This document shows, in pieces, positions 16,992 to 27,948 of a stretch of DNA of 34,371 bases. A program made the position numbers and the translations under genes. The notes beneath the pieces are model-generated. The model had not been told where the DNA came from. It worked only from the letters and a program-made list of their open reading frames with translations, and ran no database searches. The number at the start of each line of letters is the position of its first letter. The stretch's first letter is position 1. Origin of the DNA: Blastococcus sp. CT_GayMR20 (lineage in GTDB: Bacteria; Actinomycetota; Actinomycetes; Mycobacteriales; Geodermatophilaceae); contig NZ_SPQM01000044.1 of assembly GCF_004570345.1 (NCBI RefSeq), positions 1-34,371 on the forward strand, given 5' to 3'.

Positions 16992-17249
16992 ATGCAGACC
17001 GCCGAGATCCGCCGCCGCTTCCTCGAGCACTTCGCCCAGCGCGGGCACACCGTCGTCCCCAGTGCCTCGCTGATCTCACCGGACCCGTCGCTGCTGTTCA
17101 CCGTGGCCGGCATGGTGCCGTTCATCCCGTACCTCACGGGTCGTGAGCCCGCGCCGTACCCGCGGGCCACCAGCGTGCAGAAGTGCGTGCGCACCCTCGA
17201 CATCGAGGAGGTGGGCAAGACCACCCGCCACGGCACGTTCTTCCAGATG
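16992..17249 (+). CDS. alaS: Alanyl-tRNA synthetase, N-terminal fragment cut by the fold-back junction
   Basis: Residues 1-86 of AlaRS, which charges tRNA-Ala. Recognisable parts are [20 protein letters not shown] (6-25), [11 protein letters not shown] (34-44), [20 protein letters not shown] (60-79) and HGTFFQM (80-86), all typical of the class II catalytic core start; the full enzyme is near 880-900 residues. After M86 the family expects GNFSFGDYF one residue on. Here the frame instead reads NGTMPATV, which is antisense to the gene's own codons 38-44. The frame stays open to 17834, but everything after about codon 88 is an artefact of reading into the right arm. Residues 46-85 lie in the single-copy spacer. 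No complete alaS exists in the window. Confidence 0.93.
17127..17245 (+). other. Unique 119-bp spacer at the centre of the palindrome (alaS codons 46-85)
   Basis: This is the only single-copy sequence in the window. Read on the plus strand it carries the next part of AlaS, including the conserved stretches SVQKCVRT and [12 protein letters not shown], in frame with the left arm. Its reverse complement has no sensible continuation of the right-arm alaS fragment. It is short enough to be spanned by a single short read, which fits an assembler joining a sequence to its own reverse complement. Confidence 0.95.
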
Positions 17250-17380
17250 AACGGCACCATGCCGGCCACGGTGAACAGCAGCGACGGGTCCGGTGAGATC
17301 AGCGAGGCACTGGGGACGACGGTGTGCCCGCGCTGGGCGAAGTGCTCGAGGAAGCGGCGGCGGATCTCGGCGGTCTGCAT
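17246..17380 (-). pseudogene. alaS: Mirror fragment of alaS (first 45 codons only)
   Basis: Right-arm copy of the alaS start, reading from 17380 downwards. After I45 it enters the spacer in antisense and reads [13 protein letters not shown], which is not AlaRS sequence. This is the non-native side of the junction. Confidence 0.9.
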
Positions 17381-17432
17381 CGTCAGGTCTACTCAGTTCT
17401 GCGGATGGCGGGTCCCGGGGACCCGACCGGGG

Positions 17433-17720
17433 TCAGGAGTCGGCGGCGCTGGCGCCGTGCCGACCGGGGAGCTGGATCTGGTCGCCGGTGGGGAGCGGCG
17501 CGTCCAGGCCGGTGCCGGCGCGGAGCTCGGCCTCGCGCTCGGCGGCGGCGGCGCGGATGTCGGCGCCGAAGTCGCCGATCGCCTCGGCGAGGTCGCGGAG
17601 CCCCTCGGCGATGGATCCGGCGATGCCGGCCGGGGTCATCTTCTCGGCGGCGCGGCTCAGCTTGCGGACGACGAGGGCGCCGATCGTGATGCCCATGGCC
17701 AGCCAGAACAGCCGGCGCAT
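17433..17720 (-). CDS. DUF6167 family protein (mirror copy)
   Basis: Identical 95-residue product to 16652-16939, in the right arm. Probably the same physical gene represented twice. Confidence 0.78.
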   Translation of the reverse strand: MRRLFWLAMGITIGALVVRKLSRAAEKMTPAGIAGSIAEGLRDLAEAIGDFGADIRAAAAEREAELRAGTGLDAPLPTGDQIQLPGRHGASAADS

Positions 17721-18145
17721 CAGGCGGCCCGCCGCGCCGCGCGCCGTGCCCGGCGTGCGTCCTTGTCGCGCTGGGCGGCCTCGGCGAGCGCGGCCCCCTC
17801 ACGCTTCTTCTTGGCGGCGGTGCGCACGCCGTAGCTGAAGGCGGCGACCTTGATCAGGGGGCTGCCCAGGGTGGCGGCGACGACGCTGGACAGGGCGGCG
17901 ACGTTGCTGGAGACGTTCGCCGCGTTGCCGGTGATGTCGTCGACCCGCTCGAGGTTGCTGTTGACGTGCGCGACGGTGGTGCTCGCCTGGCCCAGGATCG
18001 GCGCACTCTGCTCACGTACCTGCCGGATGGTCAGCGTCGCCTCGTCGAGCGTGCGCCCGAGCTTGAGCAGCGGAATCGCGATCAGCACCACCAACAGCAC
18101 GAAGGCCAGGGCAGCGATCAGTCCGGCCCACTCTCCTGGGGACAC
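17720..18145 (-). CDS. DUF948 family protein (mirror copy)
   Basis: Identical 141-residue product to 16227-16652, with the same TGATG overlap to its neighbour. Confidence 0.82.
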   Translation of the reverse strand: MSPGEWAGLIAALAFVLLVVLIAIPLLKLGRTLDEATLTIRQVREQSAPILGQASTTVAHVNSNLERVDDITGNAANVSSNVAALSSVVAATLGSPLIKVAAFSYGVRTAAKKKREGAALAEAAQRDKDARRARRAARRAA

Positions 18146-18256
18146 ACGGGACTCCTGTTCTCGATGACGGGCGTTTCAGCGGGCGTCGGCCCGGCGTGGT
18201 CACAGTAGTCGGGGCCACCGTCGGGCGTCCGTCGCCTGCCGGTCTGCGGCGGTGTG

Positions 18257-19594
18257 TCAGCGGGTGCGTCGGACGATCGCGCGGAGCTTCGCCAGGCGCT
18301 CGCCCAGCCGGGCCTCCGCGCCCCGGTTCGTCGGCCGGTAGTAGTCCTTCCCCACCAGTGCGTCGGGTGGGTACTGCTGGGGGACGACGCCGTCCGGGTG
18401 GGCGTGCGGATAGCTGTAGGTCGTGCCGTGCCCGAGCTTCCTGGCGCCGGGGTAGTGGCCGTCGCGCAGTCCCGGCGGCACGGGGCCAGCCAGCCCCGCG
18501 TGGACGTCGGCCATCGACTCGCCCATGCCGACGGTGACGGCGTTGGACTTCGGCGCGGTGGCCAGGTGGACGACGGCGTGCGCCAGCGACAAGTGCCCCT
18601 CGGGCATGCCGATGAAGGCGACGGCATCGGCGGCGGCGACCGCGGTGAGCAGGGCCGTCGGATCGGCCATGCCGATGTCCTCGCTGGCGGAGATGACCAG
18701 CCTGCGCGCGATGAAGCGCGGGTCCTCCCCCGCGGCCACCATGCGGGCCAGGTAGTGCAGCGCGGCGTCGACGTCGCTGCCGCGGATGCTCTTGATCAGC
18801 GCGCTGGTGACGTCGTAGTGCTGGTCACCCTGCCGGTCGTAGCGGACCGCGGCCTGCGCGACGGCCGTCTCCAACGTCTCGAGGTCCAGCACGTCGGTGC
18901 TCGCGGCCTTCGCCGCCCCGGCGCCGGACTCGAGTGCCGTGAGCGCCTTGCGGGCGTCGCCGCCGGCGATCCGGAGCAGGTGCTTCTCCGCCTCGTCGGT
19001 GAGCGTGACCGCGCCGTGGAGCCCGCGCTCGCTGGTGAGAGCGCGGTGCAGGACGGCGCGGACGTCGTCGTCGCTGAGCGGCTGCAGCGCCAGGACGAGG
19101 CTGCGGCTCAGCAGCGGGCTGACGACGGAGAAGAACGGGTTCTCCGTGGTCGCGGCGATGAGGCTGACGATCCGGTCCTCCACCGCCGACAGCAGGCTGT
19201 CCTGCTGGGTCTTGGAGAACCGGTGGACCTCGTCGATGAACAGGACCGTCCGCCGGCCCGCGTACGTGAGCTCGCGCTTGGCCGCGGTGATCACCGCGCG
19301 CACCTCCTTGACCCCGGAGTCGAGCGCCGAGAGCTGTACGAACTGCCGCTTGGTCGCCAGCGAGATGACGTGGGCCAGCGTCGTCTTGCCGGTGCCGGGC
19401 GGGCCGTAGAGGACCAGGGACATCGGCTCGTCGGACTCGACCAGCCGGCGCAGGGGGGCGCGCTCACCGAGGAGGTGCTGCTGGCCGACGACCTCGTCCA
19501 GGGCGCGCGGCCGCATGCGCACGGCCAGCGGCGCACCCGCGTCGACCGCCGCCTCCGCCGCGGCCTCCACCGGGTCGTCGAACAGCGAACTCAC
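18257..19594 (-). CDS. rarA: RarA AAA+ ATPase (mirror copy)
   Basis: Identical 445-residue product to 14778-16115, with the same leaderless-type start (TAGCGT box at 19602-19607). Confidence 0.94.
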   Translation of the reverse strand: MSSLFDDPVEAAAEAAVDAGAPLAVRMRPRALDEVVGQQHLLGERAPLRRLVESDEPMSLVLYGPPGTGKTTLAHVISLATKRQFVQLSALDSGVKEVRAVITAAKRELTYAGRRTVLFIDEVHRFSKTQQDSLLSAVEDRIVSLIAATTENPFFSVVSPLLSRSLVLALQPLSDDDVRAVLHRALTSERGLHGAVTLTDEAEKHLLRIAGGDARKALTALESGAGAAKAASTDVLDLETLETAVAQAAVRYDRQGDQHYDVTSALIKSIRGSDVDAALHYLARMVAAGEDPRFIARRLVISASEDIGMADPTALLTAVAAADAVAFIGMPEGHLSLAHAVVHLATAPKSNAVTVGMGESMADVHAGLAGPVPPGLRDGHYPGARKLGHGTTYSYPHAHPDGVVPQQYPPDALVGKDYYRPTNRGAEARLGERLAKLRAIVRRTR

Positions 19595-19629
19595 GGTTGC
19601 GACGCTACCCGCGGGGCACGACAGGTCTC

Positions 19630-20505
19630 GTGGAACAGCGGAGCATCGGGAACGAGACCGTCGGGCGCGTCACCGTGAGCGCGATCGGGCTGGGCGCCAT
19701 GCCCCTGTCGACGAAGGAGGACCGCCCCTCCCCGGCCGAGGCCGAGGCCGTGGTGCACGCCGCCGTGGACGCCGGGGTCACCCTGATCGACACCGCCGAC
19801 GCCTACGCGCGGGACGAGGCCGAGTTCGGGCACAACGAGTCCCTGGTGGCGGCCGCGCTGGCGTCCTACGGATCGGGCGCCGAGGACGTGCTGGTGGCCA
19901 CGAAGGGCGGGCACACCCGTGAGGGCACCGACTGGGGTCTCGACGGGTCGCCGTCCTACCTGCGGCAGGCGTGCGAGGCGTCGCTCAAGCGCCTGGGCGT
20001 CGAGGCGATCGGGCTGTACCAGTTCCACCGGCCCGACCCGACGACGCCGTGGGAGGTGTCGATGGCTGCGCTGCGGGCGCTGTACGACGACGGCCTGGTG
20101 CGCATGGTCGGCATCTCGAACGCCTCCATCCCGCAGATCGACTCGGCTCGCGCCGTCCTCGGCGAGGCACTGGTGAGCGTCCAGAACCAGTTCTCCCCCG
20201 GCTACCGGTCCTCCGCCGTGGAGCTGGCGCACTGCGCGGAGCACGGGCTGGCCTGGCTGCCGTGGAGCCCGTTCGGCGGGGTGGGCGCGGCCGGATCCCT
20301 CGACGCGCAGGCGCCGGCGTTCGCCGAGGTGGCAGAGGAACTGGGCGTGTCGGTCTATCAGGTCACGCTCGCGTGGCACCTCGCCCAGGCCGACGTCGTG
20401 ATCCCGATCCCCGGTGCCTCTCGCCCCCGGTCGATCCAGGACTCCGCCGCCGCGACCCACGTGACGCTGACCGACGACCAGCTGAACCGCCTCAACACCG
20501 CCTGA
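19630..20505 (+). CDS. Aldo/keto reductase 2 (mirror copy)
   Basis: Identical 291-residue product to 13867-14742; divergent from the mirrored rarA as in the left arm. Confidence 0.86.
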   Translation: MEQRSIGNETVGRVTVSAIGLGAMPLSTKEDRPSPAEAEAVVHAAVDAGVTLIDTADAYARDEAEFGHNESLVAAALASYGSGAEDVLVATKGGHTREGTDWGLDGSPSYLRQACEASLKRLGVEAIGLYQFHRPDPTTPWEVSMAALRALYDDGLVRMVGISNASIPQIDSARAVLGEALVSVQNQFSPGYRSSAVELAHCAEHGLAWLPWSPFGGVGAAGSLDAQAPAFAEVAEELGVSVYQVTLAWHLAQADVVIPIPGASRPRSIQDSAAATHVTLTDDQLNRLNTA

Positions 20506-20535
20506 CCCCCGCCTTCCCGGCCGCCGCTACCGGGT

Positions 20536-20603
20536 CGAGTGCTGAGTGGTCGTCGACGACACGGGCGGACACGCCGTCGCAGAGGACGACAAGTCAGTAC
20601 TCG
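20536..20603. repeat. 68-bp palindromic repeat, copy 2 (mirror)
   Basis: Reverse complement of 13769-13836, present because of the large inverted repeat; not an independent third copy. Confidence 0.85.
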
Positions 20604-20683
20604 CCGGATCCACAGGCCTCGGCGTCGTCCACCGATAGGCCCGAGGCCGCTCTCCGAGCAGGGCACGCGGTGATCGTCGGCCG

Positions 20684-21553
20684 GTGGAACGACACGCTCT
20701 ACCGCCGACATACAGCTGGGCAGCGGCGGTCGCCGCCGGTGTGACGCGAGCAGAACTGAGGGACGACGGCGTCCGGGTGACCCGTGGTGCCTACGTGTCG
20801 CGCGCCGTTCCGCTCACGCTCCTGAACGCCTGTCATGCGGCCGCGCCGGTGCTGCCGGGCAGCGCGGTCTTCTCGCACCTGACCGCCGCCTGGGTGCTGG
20901 GGGCACCGGTGTCGCCGGCATTGCCCCTGCAGATCATCGTGCCGCCCGGGATCAGCCGGCCGCAGCGGCGCAACGTCCGGGTCCACGTGCGCAGGCTGGG
21001 GTCCGAGGACGTCGTCGACCACGGCGGGCTGCGGTTGACGAGCGGTCCACAGACACTGCTCGACCTGGCGGCCGTTCTGGCGCCGGACGAGCTGGTGGCC
21101 GTCGGGGACGCGCTCTGCCGGGCCGGTCATCTCTCGCACGAGACACTCGGCGCACGCCTGGAGCGCGCCCATGGGAGTCGCGGGGTCGTGCTGGCCCGTG
21201 ACGTCGCGCCGATCCTGAGTCCTCTGGCGGCGTCGCGCCCGGAGAGCCTGTTCCGCTACTGGCTGGTCGCCAGTGACCTGCCGGATCCCGAACCCCAGGT
21301 GCCCGTGTTCGACGGGTACGGACGTGAGGTGGCGCATGCCGACCTCGGCTACTCGCGCTGGAAGGTCGCGCTCGAGTACGAGGGGCGACAGCACGCTGAG
21401 GGCCCGCAGTTCGGGCGCGACCTCGACCGCTACTCCCTCATGGCTGCCGGCGGGTGGCTGCTGCTCCGGTTCGGGGCGAGACATCTCCACCGGCGCGCGG
21501 ATGTCGTCGACCGGGTCGCCGGAGCCCTGCGCAGCCGCGGCGCCCGCTGGTGA
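20684..21553 (+). CDS. AbiEi-like/DUF559 protein (mirror copy)
   Basis: Identical 289-residue product to 12819-13688, again flanked by both palindromic repeats. Confidence 0.73.
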   Translation: MERHALPPTYSWAAAVAAGVTRAELRDDGVRVTRGAYVSRAVPLTLLNACHAAAPVLPGSAVFSHLTAAWVLGAPVSPALPLQIIVPPGISRPQRRNVRVHVRRLGSEDVVDHGGLRLTSGPQTLLDLAAVLAPDELVAVGDALCRAGHLSHETLGARLERAHGSRGVVLARDVAPILSPLAASRPESLFRYWLVASDLPDPEPQVPVFDGYGREVAHADLGYSRWKVALEYEGRQHAEGPQFGRDLDRYSLMAAGGWLLLRFGARHLHRRADVVDRVAGALRSRGARW

Positions 21554-21557
21554 CGCG

Positions 21558-21625
21558 CGAGTGTTGAGTTGTCGTCGTCGACACGGGCGGGCACGCCGGC
21601 GCGGACGACGACAAGTCAGCACTCG
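21558..21625. repeat. 68-bp palindromic repeat, copy 1 (mirror)
   Basis: Reverse complement of 12747-12814; not an independent copy. Confidence 0.85.
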
Positions 21626-21645
21626 GCGGCCGACGAGCCCGGGGG

Positions 21646-22734
21646 TCAGCGGGCGAGGGTCTCCTTGAGGGCGGCCAGCACGAGGGCGACCTTGTCGGGC
21701 GCCGCGTTCGGGCCCATCAGTCCGATCCGCCAGACGGAGCTCGCATAGGCGCCCACTCCCCCGCCGATCTCCAGGTCGTAGCGCTCCAGCAGCTCCTTGC
21801 GGACCGCGGCCGAGTCGACGCCGTCGGGCACCTTCACCGTGGTCAGCTCCGGCAGGCGGTGGCCCTCGGCGGCGAACAGCTCGAGGCCGAGCTCCGCCAG
21901 GCCCTCGTGCAACAGCCGGCCGGCCTCGGCGTGCCGCGCGTGGACGGCCTCCAGCCCCTCCTCGAGGATCCGGCCGAGGCCCGCGTGCAGCGAGACGACC
22001 ATGCCGGTCGGCGCGGTGTGGTGGTACGTCCGGCCCGAGCCCGCGGCCTCCCCCGCGTAGCCGCCCAGCAGGCCGAGGTCGAGGTACCAGCTCTGCGGCT
22101 TCTCGATCCGGCGCTCCCACGCCCGGTCGTTGATCGTGAACGGCGCAAGGCCGGGGGCCACCCCGAGGCACTTCTGCGAGCCGGAGTAGGCGAGGTCCAC
22201 GTCCCAGTCGTCCAGCCGCACGGGCACGCCGCCGAGCGAGGTGACGCAGTCGGCCAGCAGCAGGGCGTCGCCCTTGCCGGCGGCCACTGGCTCGAGGTCC
22301 GACAGCACACCGGTCGAGGTCTCGGCGTGCACGGCGGCGATGAGCTTCGGCGAGGGATGCGCGTCCAGCACGCGGGAGGCGTCGACCGGCTGCCCCCAGT
22401 CGTGCTCCACCGCGACGACCTCCGCGCCGCACCGCGACGCGACCTCCACCATCCGCTGGCCGAACAGCCCGTTGACCGCCACGACCACCACGTCGCCCGG
22501 GCCCACGGTGTTGACGAACGCCGCCTCCATGCCCGCGGAGCCGGTCGCCGACAGTGGCAGGGTGCGCCGGTTCGCCGTCCCGAAGACCTGCCGCAACCGG
22601 TCGGACGTCTCGTCCAGGATCCGCAGGAACTCCGGGTCGAGGTGGCCGAGCAGCGGCTGGCCGAGGGCGACCGTCGCCTCCGGGTACGGGTTGGAGGGGC
22701 CGGGTCCGAGCAGGGTTCGGGCACGCAACGGCAT
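21646..22734 (-). CDS. Class V aminotransferase (mirror copy)
   Basis: Identical 362-residue product to 11638-12726, with the same TAGCGT box 7 nt before the ATG (22742-22747). Confidence 0.88.
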   Translation of the reverse strand: MPLRARTLLGPGPSNPYPEATVALGQPLLGHLDPEFLRILDETSDRLRQVFGTANRRTLPLSATGSAGMEAAFVNTVGPGDVVVVAVNGLFGQRMVEVASRCGAEVVAVEHDWGQPVDASRVLDAHPSPKLIAAVHAETSTGVLSDLEPVAAGKGDALLLADCVTSLGGVPVRLDDWDVDLAYSGSQKCLGVAPGLAPFTINDRAWERRIEKPQSWYLDLGLLGGYAGEAAGSGRTYHHTAPTGMVVSLHAGLGRILEEGLEAVHARHAEAGRLLHEGLAELGLELFAAEGHRLPELTTVKVPDGVDSAAVRKELLERYDLEIGGGVGAYASSVWRIGLMGPNAAPDKVALVLAALKETLAR

Positions 22735-22763
22735 GCCCGGAACGCTACCGGCGACGTCGACGG

Positions 22764-24701
22764 CTAGCCCGGTGCGGTCCGGCCCCTGGGCCGCGCCTGC
22801 CCCAGGTAGGCCCCGCCCACCGGCACGAGCGCCAGCACGAGGGTGACGAGCAGCGGACCCGACTGGGACCCGGAGGGCTGCACCGCCAGGCCCTCCACGG
22901 CGCTGGCGGCGAGCCAGATCCCGGTCGTGGTGACCGCGGCCAGGCCGAAGAGCCGTTGCGCGGGGGCGAGGTCGAGCACGGCGACCGGGAGGCAGGCGGC
23001 GGTCAGCAGGAGGCCGGCGATGCGGAGGTGCAGCCACCAGCCGAAGTCGGTGCTGACCGGGCCGACCAGGAGCCAGCCGACGGCCGCCGCCACGACGAGC
23101 GCGCCCCCGAACAGCGCCCACCGCCGCCGCCCGATCCCGGCGTGCGCGCGGAGCGCTGGCATCGAGACGGCCACGACCACCGCGCCGGCCAGGACGAGGG
23201 CGGCGACCAGGATCAGCCACCACGCCGGGCCGAGGGCGTACCCCACGTCGGGGTCGAGCGTGACCGCGGCCGCCATCGACAGCTGCCCGATCAGGTTGAG
23301 CAGCACACCGGCCGAGACACCGGCAGCCAGTGCCACGTGCGCCGTCCAACCGCGCCCCGCGAGCAGCACACCGAGGGCCGCCAGCAGCGGCAGCAGCACC
23401 TGGACCACCCAGCCGGCGGTGGACCAGCCCATGTCGATCGCGTGGTAGTCGTTCGACGGCTCGAACACCAGGAACCGGGAGACGGTGAGCAGCACGCCGG
23501 CCACGAGGAGGATCGGCGGAAGGGTCCGCGTGGCGACCGACGGTCGGCTGCCATGCTCGGCCGGCGGGCTCTCCCGGACGTCGGAGGGCACCGGGCCGTC
23601 AGCGTCCGGCAGCGGACCGCGCGTCCGGGCGGGCACCTCGGGCGAAGGCAGCGACGGGGCGCTCGGCGCCCGCGCCGGGACGGCCGGCGCAGGGGCCGTG
23701 TCGACGACGGGCACCTGGCGAGGGGCAGGCACGGTGTCCGGCGGCTGCGTTCCCGTTCCGATCCGTTCCAGCATCGCGGTGGCGCCGGACGACACCGACC
23801 GGCTGTCGTCGGCGGCCAGCGCCCGGAGCCGTCCCAGCACCGCCGCGCGGACGACCTCGTTGCCCACGCGGTGCAGGTGGCCGAGTTCGTCCACCGCGCT
23901 CAGCCGCTGCGCCGCGATCGGGCTGTCGATCGCGTGCTGGAGGTAGGACGGCAGCGTCCAGTTCACGTTGCGGGCGACGAGGATCCGCCCGTCGACGTCC
24001 TCCTGCTTCTTCGGCCGCTGCTGCGGCATCTCGGCGACCACCCGCTCGTACACGTAGCTGTACAGCTCGTCCAGGGCGATGTCACCGTCCTCGTCGAGGT
24101 CCGCCGCCCCGCTGCTGATGGCCTCGACCAGATGCCGGGTGAACACCGACGACGTCCCGGACCCGCGCAGGTCGTCGCCCTCGAACGCGTACTGGGTGGC
24201 GTCGGAGGCGGTGAGCACCGCCCGGCCCTTGCCCTGGAAGCGCTCGAGGGTCTGCACGCCCTCGTCCGCCTTGGCGCTCCGTCCGGCGGGGAAGGCGCCG
24301 CTGTAGCAGCAGTCGAGGATGAGCACCTTGCGCCGCGACCGGGAGGCGTCCATGGCGTCGTTGAGCTGGGCGCCGGAGATGGCGGTGAACATGAGCGCCT
24401 CGCGGCGGGTGTTCGTCATCGCCAGGTAGAGCCGGCCCTCGTCGTCCTTGAGCCCGTGCCCGGTGAAGTACAGCAGCGTCAGGTCGTCCGAGCGGGCACC
24501 GGCGTAGAAGTCGGCGATCGCCTCGCCGACCACGTAGTGGGGCTCGTTGACCAGCATCGTGACGTCGAAGCCGGCGATCGCCGGGTCCTCCAGGACCGAG
24601 GCGAAGGACTCCGCGTCGTGCTGTGGTGCGGTGAGCCGCTTCAGGCCGCCGTCGCTGTAGGCGTACGTGGCGACGACGAGGGCCTTGCGGGCACCGGGCA
24701 C
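22764..24701 (-). CDS. Caspase-family protease with membrane domain (mirror copy)
   Basis: Identical 645-residue product to 9671-11608, including H82, C132, the EF-hand-like loop and the C-terminal membrane segments. Confidence 0.86.
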   Translation of the reverse strand: MPGARKALVVATYAYSDGGLKRLTAPQHDAESFASVLEDPAIAGFDVTMLVNEPHYVVGEAIADFYAGARSDDLTLLYFTGHGLKDDEGRLYLAMTNTRREALMFTAISGAQLNDAMDASRSRRKVLILDCCYSGAFPAGRSAKADEGVQTLERFQGKGRAVLTASDATQYAFEGDDLRGSGTSSVFTRHLVEAISSGAADLDEDGDIALDELYSYVYERVVAEMPQQRPKKQEDVDGRILVARNVNWTLPSYLQHAIDSPIAAQRLSAVDELGHLHRVGNEVVRAAVLGRLRALAADDSRSVSSGATAMLERIGTGTQPPDTVPAPRQVPVVDTAPAPAVPARAPSAPSLPSPEVPARTRGPLPDADGPVPSDVRESPPAEHGSRPSVATRTLPPILLVAGVLLTVSRFLVFEPSNDYHAIDMGWSTAGWVVQVLLPLLAALGVLLAGRGWTAHVALAAGVSAGVLLNLIGQLSMAAAVTLDPDVGYALGPAWWLILVAALVLAGAVVVAVSMPALRAHAGIGRRRWALFGGALVVAAAVGWLLVGPVSTDFGWWLHLRIAGLLLTAACLPVAVLDLAPAQRLFGLAAVTTTGIWLAASAVEGLAVQPSGSQSGPLLVTLVLALVPVGGAYLGQARPRGRTAPG

Positions 24702-24705
24702 GGGG

Positions 24706-25071
24706 TCACGCAGGCTGGTGACGGCGGACGAACGTGTCGATCAGTGCGGCGCGCTCCACGGGGGTCGCGTCGCTGAGCTCCAGGGTGTCGCCGTCGATGG
24801 TCACGCTCACCTTGTGCCCGGCCCCGCGGCGGCCGAGCCAGTCCTTGATGGTCGCGATGACCGTCACGAACACACCTCCGCCGGCGCTCATCGTCACGAG
24901 CAGCTCGGTGAGGGACGCCCCCACGCCCTTCGCGCCCTCGGGAGGTGCGGCTCCCTCGACGGTGGTCACGTCGTCCACCTCGAGTGTCCGCAGCTCGTTG
25001 CGCAGCTGGCGGGCGAGCCGCTCCCGGTCCTCGGGATCGGTCTCCGGGTCCGGTTCGAGGACCACAGTCAT
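24706..25071 (-). CDS. EACC1-like protein (mirror copy)
   Basis: Identical 121-residue product to 9301-9666, 4 nt before the mirrored caspase gene. Confidence 0.73.
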   Translation of the reverse strand: MTVVLEPDPETDPEDRERLARQLRNELRTLEVDDVTTVEGAAPPEGAKGVGASLTELLVTMSAGGGVFVTVIATIKDWLGRRGAGHKVSVTIDGDTLELSDATPVERAALIDTFVRRHQPA

Positions 25072-25133
25072 CTCCACGGACGCGAATGCTCCGCCGGTCC
25101 TGACCGGCCGACAAGGGGCTGGAGCGCCCCCCT

Positions 25134-26909
25134 TCAGCGGGTCGGGTCGGTGGGCCCCGGTGCTCCGGGCTCGCCCGGCAGCGGCGGCTCCTCCGGCTTG
25201 GCGTCGATGCCGGCCTCCTTGCGCTGCGCCTCGGTGATGGGCGTGGGCGCGCCGGTCAGCGGGTCGAACCCGGCGCCGGTCTTCGGGAAGGCGATGACCT
25301 CGCGGATCGACTCCACGCCCGACAGCAGAGCACAGGTGCGGTCCCATCCGATGGCCGCGCCCGCGTGCGGCGGCGGGCCGTAGGCGAAGGCCTCCAGGAA
25401 GAACCCGAAGCGCTCGCGGGCCTCCTCCGTCGACATCCCGAGCGTCTCGAAGACCTTCTCCTGCAGCGCGGCGTCATGGATACGCACCGAGCCGCTCATC
25501 AGTTCGTTGCCGTTCACCACCATGTCGTAGGCGTCCGACAGCGCCTCGCCCTTGTTCTCGGCGAAGGTCTCCCGCCACTCCGGCGTAGGCGAGGTGAAGG
25601 GGTGGTGCATGAACGTCCACGAGCCGTCCTCGGTCTCCTCGAACATCGGGAAGTCGACGACGAAGAGGAACGACCACGAGCCGGGCTCGATGAGCTCCAG
25701 CCGCTTGGCGATCTCGTTGCGTGCCGCCCCCAGCAGTTCCTGCGACGTGCGCCGGCCGCCCGCGGCGAAGAACACGCAGTCGCCGGGAGAGGCCCCGACC
25801 GCGGCCAGGAGCCCGTCGCGCTCGGCGTCGGAGATGTTCTTCGCAACCGGGCCGCCGAGCGCGCCGTCCTCGGCGATCGTCACGTAGGCCAGGCCCCGCG
25901 CCCCGCGGGACTTCGCCCAGTCCTGCCACGCGTCGAAGGCCCGCCGCGGCTGGGAGCCGCCGCCGGGCATCACGACGGCTCCGACGTAGGGCGCCTGGAA
26001 GACCCGGAACGGGGTGTCGGAGAAGTACTCGGTGAGCTCGGTCAGCTCGATGCCGAAACGCAGGTCGGGCTTGTCCGACCCGAAGCGGTCCATGGCCTCG
26101 CGGTAGGTCATCCGCGGGATCTCCGGGACGTCGTAGTCCGCGAGCTCGCGCCACAGCGCCCGGACGACGTCCTCGGCGATCGCCAGCACGTCGTCGCGCT
26201 CGACGAAGCTCATCTCGAAATCGAGCTGGGTGAACTCCGGCTGCCGGTCGGCACGGAAGTCCTCGTCCCGGAAGCAGCGCGCGATCTGGTAGTACCGCTC
26301 GAGCCCGCCGATCATCAGCAGCTGCTTGAACAGCTGCGGCGACTGCGGGAGCGCGTACCACTTGCCCGGCTGCAGCCGCACGGGGACGACGAAGTCGCGC
26401 GCGCCCTCGGGCGTGGAGCGCGTGAGGTTCGGCGTCTCGACCTCGGCGAACCCGTGCCGGTGCATCACCTCGCGGGCGATCCGGCTGACCTCCGAGCGGA
26501 CCCGCATCGCCTTCGCCGGACCCTGCCGCCGCAGGTCGAGGTAGCGGTACTTGTAGCGGACGTCGTCCGACGCGGCCTGGTCGGTCTCGATCGGGAACGG
26601 CAGCGGGGCCGAGGCCGACAGCACCTGCAGCGACGAGGTGGCCACCTCGATCTCGCCGGTCGGCAGCTCCGGGTTCTCGTTGCCCTCGGGACGGCGGCGC
26701 ACCTCCCCGGTCACGAGCACGCAGTACTCGTTGCGCAGGTGGTGGGCCTCCTCCTCGCGGACGACGACCTGGACGTAGCCGGAGGCGTCGCGCAGATCGA
26801 GGAAGACCACGCCGCCGTGGTCGCGGCGACGGGCCACCCAGCCGGCCAGGGTGACGGTCGAACCGGCGTCGGACGCGCGCAGCGTTCCGGCGTCGTGGGT
26901 GCGGAGCAC
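25134..26909 (-). CDS. aspS: Aspartyl-tRNA synthetase (mirror copy)
   Basis: Identical 591-residue product to 7463-9238, with the same GGAGG-supported GTG start. Confidence 0.94.
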   Translation of the reverse strand: MLRTHDAGTLRASDAGSTVTLAGWVARRRDHGGVVFLDLRDASGYVQVVVREEEAHHLRNEYCVLVTGEVRRRPEGNENPELPTGEIEVATSSLQVLSASAPLPFPIETDQAASDDVRYKYRYLDLRRQGPAKAMRVRSEVSRIAREVMHRHGFAEVETPNLTRSTPEGARDFVVPVRLQPGKWYALPQSPQLFKQLLMIGGLERYYQIARCFRDEDFRADRQPEFTQLDFEMSFVERDDVLAIAEDVVRALWRELADYDVPEIPRMTYREAMDRFGSDKPDLRFGIELTELTEYFSDTPFRVFQAPYVGAVVMPGGGSQPRRAFDAWQDWAKSRGARGLAYVTIAEDGALGGPVAKNISDAERDGLLAAVGASPGDCVFFAAGGRRTSQELLGAARNEIAKRLELIEPGSWSFLFVVDFPMFEETEDGSWTFMHHPFTSPTPEWRETFAENKGEALSDAYDMVVNGNELMSGSVRIHDAALQEKVFETLGMSTEEARERFGFFLEAFAYGPPPHAGAAIGWDRTCALLSGVESIREVIAFPKTGAGFDPLTGAPTPITEAQRKEAGIDAKPEEPPLPGEPGAPGPTDPTR

Positions 26910-26962
26910 GGTCGGATGCCTCCGGGGTGGCGGGTGGGGAGGGACGCGGTAGGAGAAGAGTT

Positions 26963-27946
26963 TCACCAGCGGTCGTGCACGTGGGCGCGGATGCGCTCGT
27001 CGTACACGCGCTCGAGGTCGCTGAGCTGGGAGTCGGAGAGCGGGGCGAGGGTGGCGGCCGCGACGTTGCCGCGGACCTGGGTGACGTTGCGCGCGCCCGG
27101 GATGACCGTGGTGACTCCGGGCTGGTCGATGACCCAGCGGAGCGCGAACGCGGCGGTCGGCACGCTGTCGCCGGCGATCTCGGCGACCTCCCGGGCCGCG
27201 GCGACACCCACCTCGAACGGCACGCCGGCGAAGGTCTCACCGACGTCGAAGGCCTCGCCGTGGCGGTTGAAGGTGCGGTGGTCGTCAGCCGGGAACGTCG
27301 TCGACTCGTCGTACTTGCCGGTGAGCAGGCCGCTGGCCAGCGGGACGCGCGCCAGGATGCCCACCTCGGCGCGCTGCGCGGCGGGGAGCAGTTCCTCCAG
27401 CGGCTTGCGCCGGAAGATGTTGAGGATGACCTGGATGGACTGCACGCCGGGGTGCTGCAGGGCGGTCAGCCCCTCCTCGACCGTCTCCACCGAGACGCCG
27501 TAGGCCGCGATCGCCTGCTCCTCGACCAGGGCGTCCAGAGTGTCGTACACGCGCCGGTCGGAGTAGACCCCCGGTGGCGGGCAGTGCAGCTGGACGAGGT
27601 CGAGCATGTCGACGCCGAGGTTGCGGCGGGACCGGTCGATCCAGGTCCGCAGGTTCTCCGGGGTGTACTGCGCCGCCTCGAACGGGTCGGCGCGCCGGCC
27701 GGCCTTGGTGGCGACGAACGGCCGGTCGGCGCGCGGGGCGAGCGCCTTGCGGATGCGCTCCTCGGACCGGCCGTCGCCGTAGACGTCGGCGGTGTCGAGC
27801 AGGGTCACGCCGGCGTCGAGGGCGGCGTCGAGCACCTCGGCCGCCGCGTCGTCGTCGACGTCCCCCCAGTCGCCGCCGAGCTGCCAGGTGCCCAGCCCGA
27901 TGACCGACACGTCCGCCCCGGTCCGGCCCATCGGCCGCTGTTCCAT
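26963..27946 (-). CDS. Aldo/keto reductase 1 (mirror copy)
   Basis: Identical 327-residue product to 6426-7409. Confidence 0.88.
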   Translation of the reverse strand: MEQRPMGRTGADVSVIGLGTWQLGGDWGDVDDDAAAEVLDAALDAGVTLLDTADVYGDGRSEERIRKALAPRADRPFVATKAGRRADPFEAAQYTPENLRTWIDRSRRNLGVDMLDLVQLHCPPPGVYSDRRVYDTLDALVEEQAIAAYGVSVETVEEGLTALQHPGVQSIQVILNIFRRKPLEELLPAAQRAEVGILARVPLASGLLTGKYDESTTFPADDHRTFNRHGEAFDVGETFAGVPFEVGVAAAREVAEIAGDSVPTAAFALRWVIDQPGVTTVIPGARNVTQVRGNVAAATLAPLSDSQLSDLERVYDERIRAHVHDRW

Positions 27947-27948
27947 GG

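Larger units (their letters stand above)
1..17126 (+). repeat. Left arm of a 17,126-bp inverted repeat
   Basis: This whole block recurs as its reverse complement at 17246-34371. Base i pairs with base 34372-i. The outermost bases mirror each other, every mirrored reading frame encodes the same protein, and all spots compared by eye were identical. Symmetry ends at 17126/17246 (c pairs with g) and fails at 17127/17245 (c against a). The alaS reading frame runs uninterrupted from this arm into the spacer, so this arm is taken as the native orientation. Confidence 0.97.

Noticed and set aside
1..17245. tRNA, rRNA or riboswitch genes
   Set aside because: Gene gaps are short (under 180 bp) and none shows a cloverleaf, an rRNA core or a riboswitch consensus that could be recognised by eye.
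16992..17834. 280-residue frames crossing the centre on both strands (also 16538-17380 minus)
   Set aside because: They start as AlaRS and then continue in antisense of the upstream region. They exist only because of the fold-back and are not a novel fusion protein.
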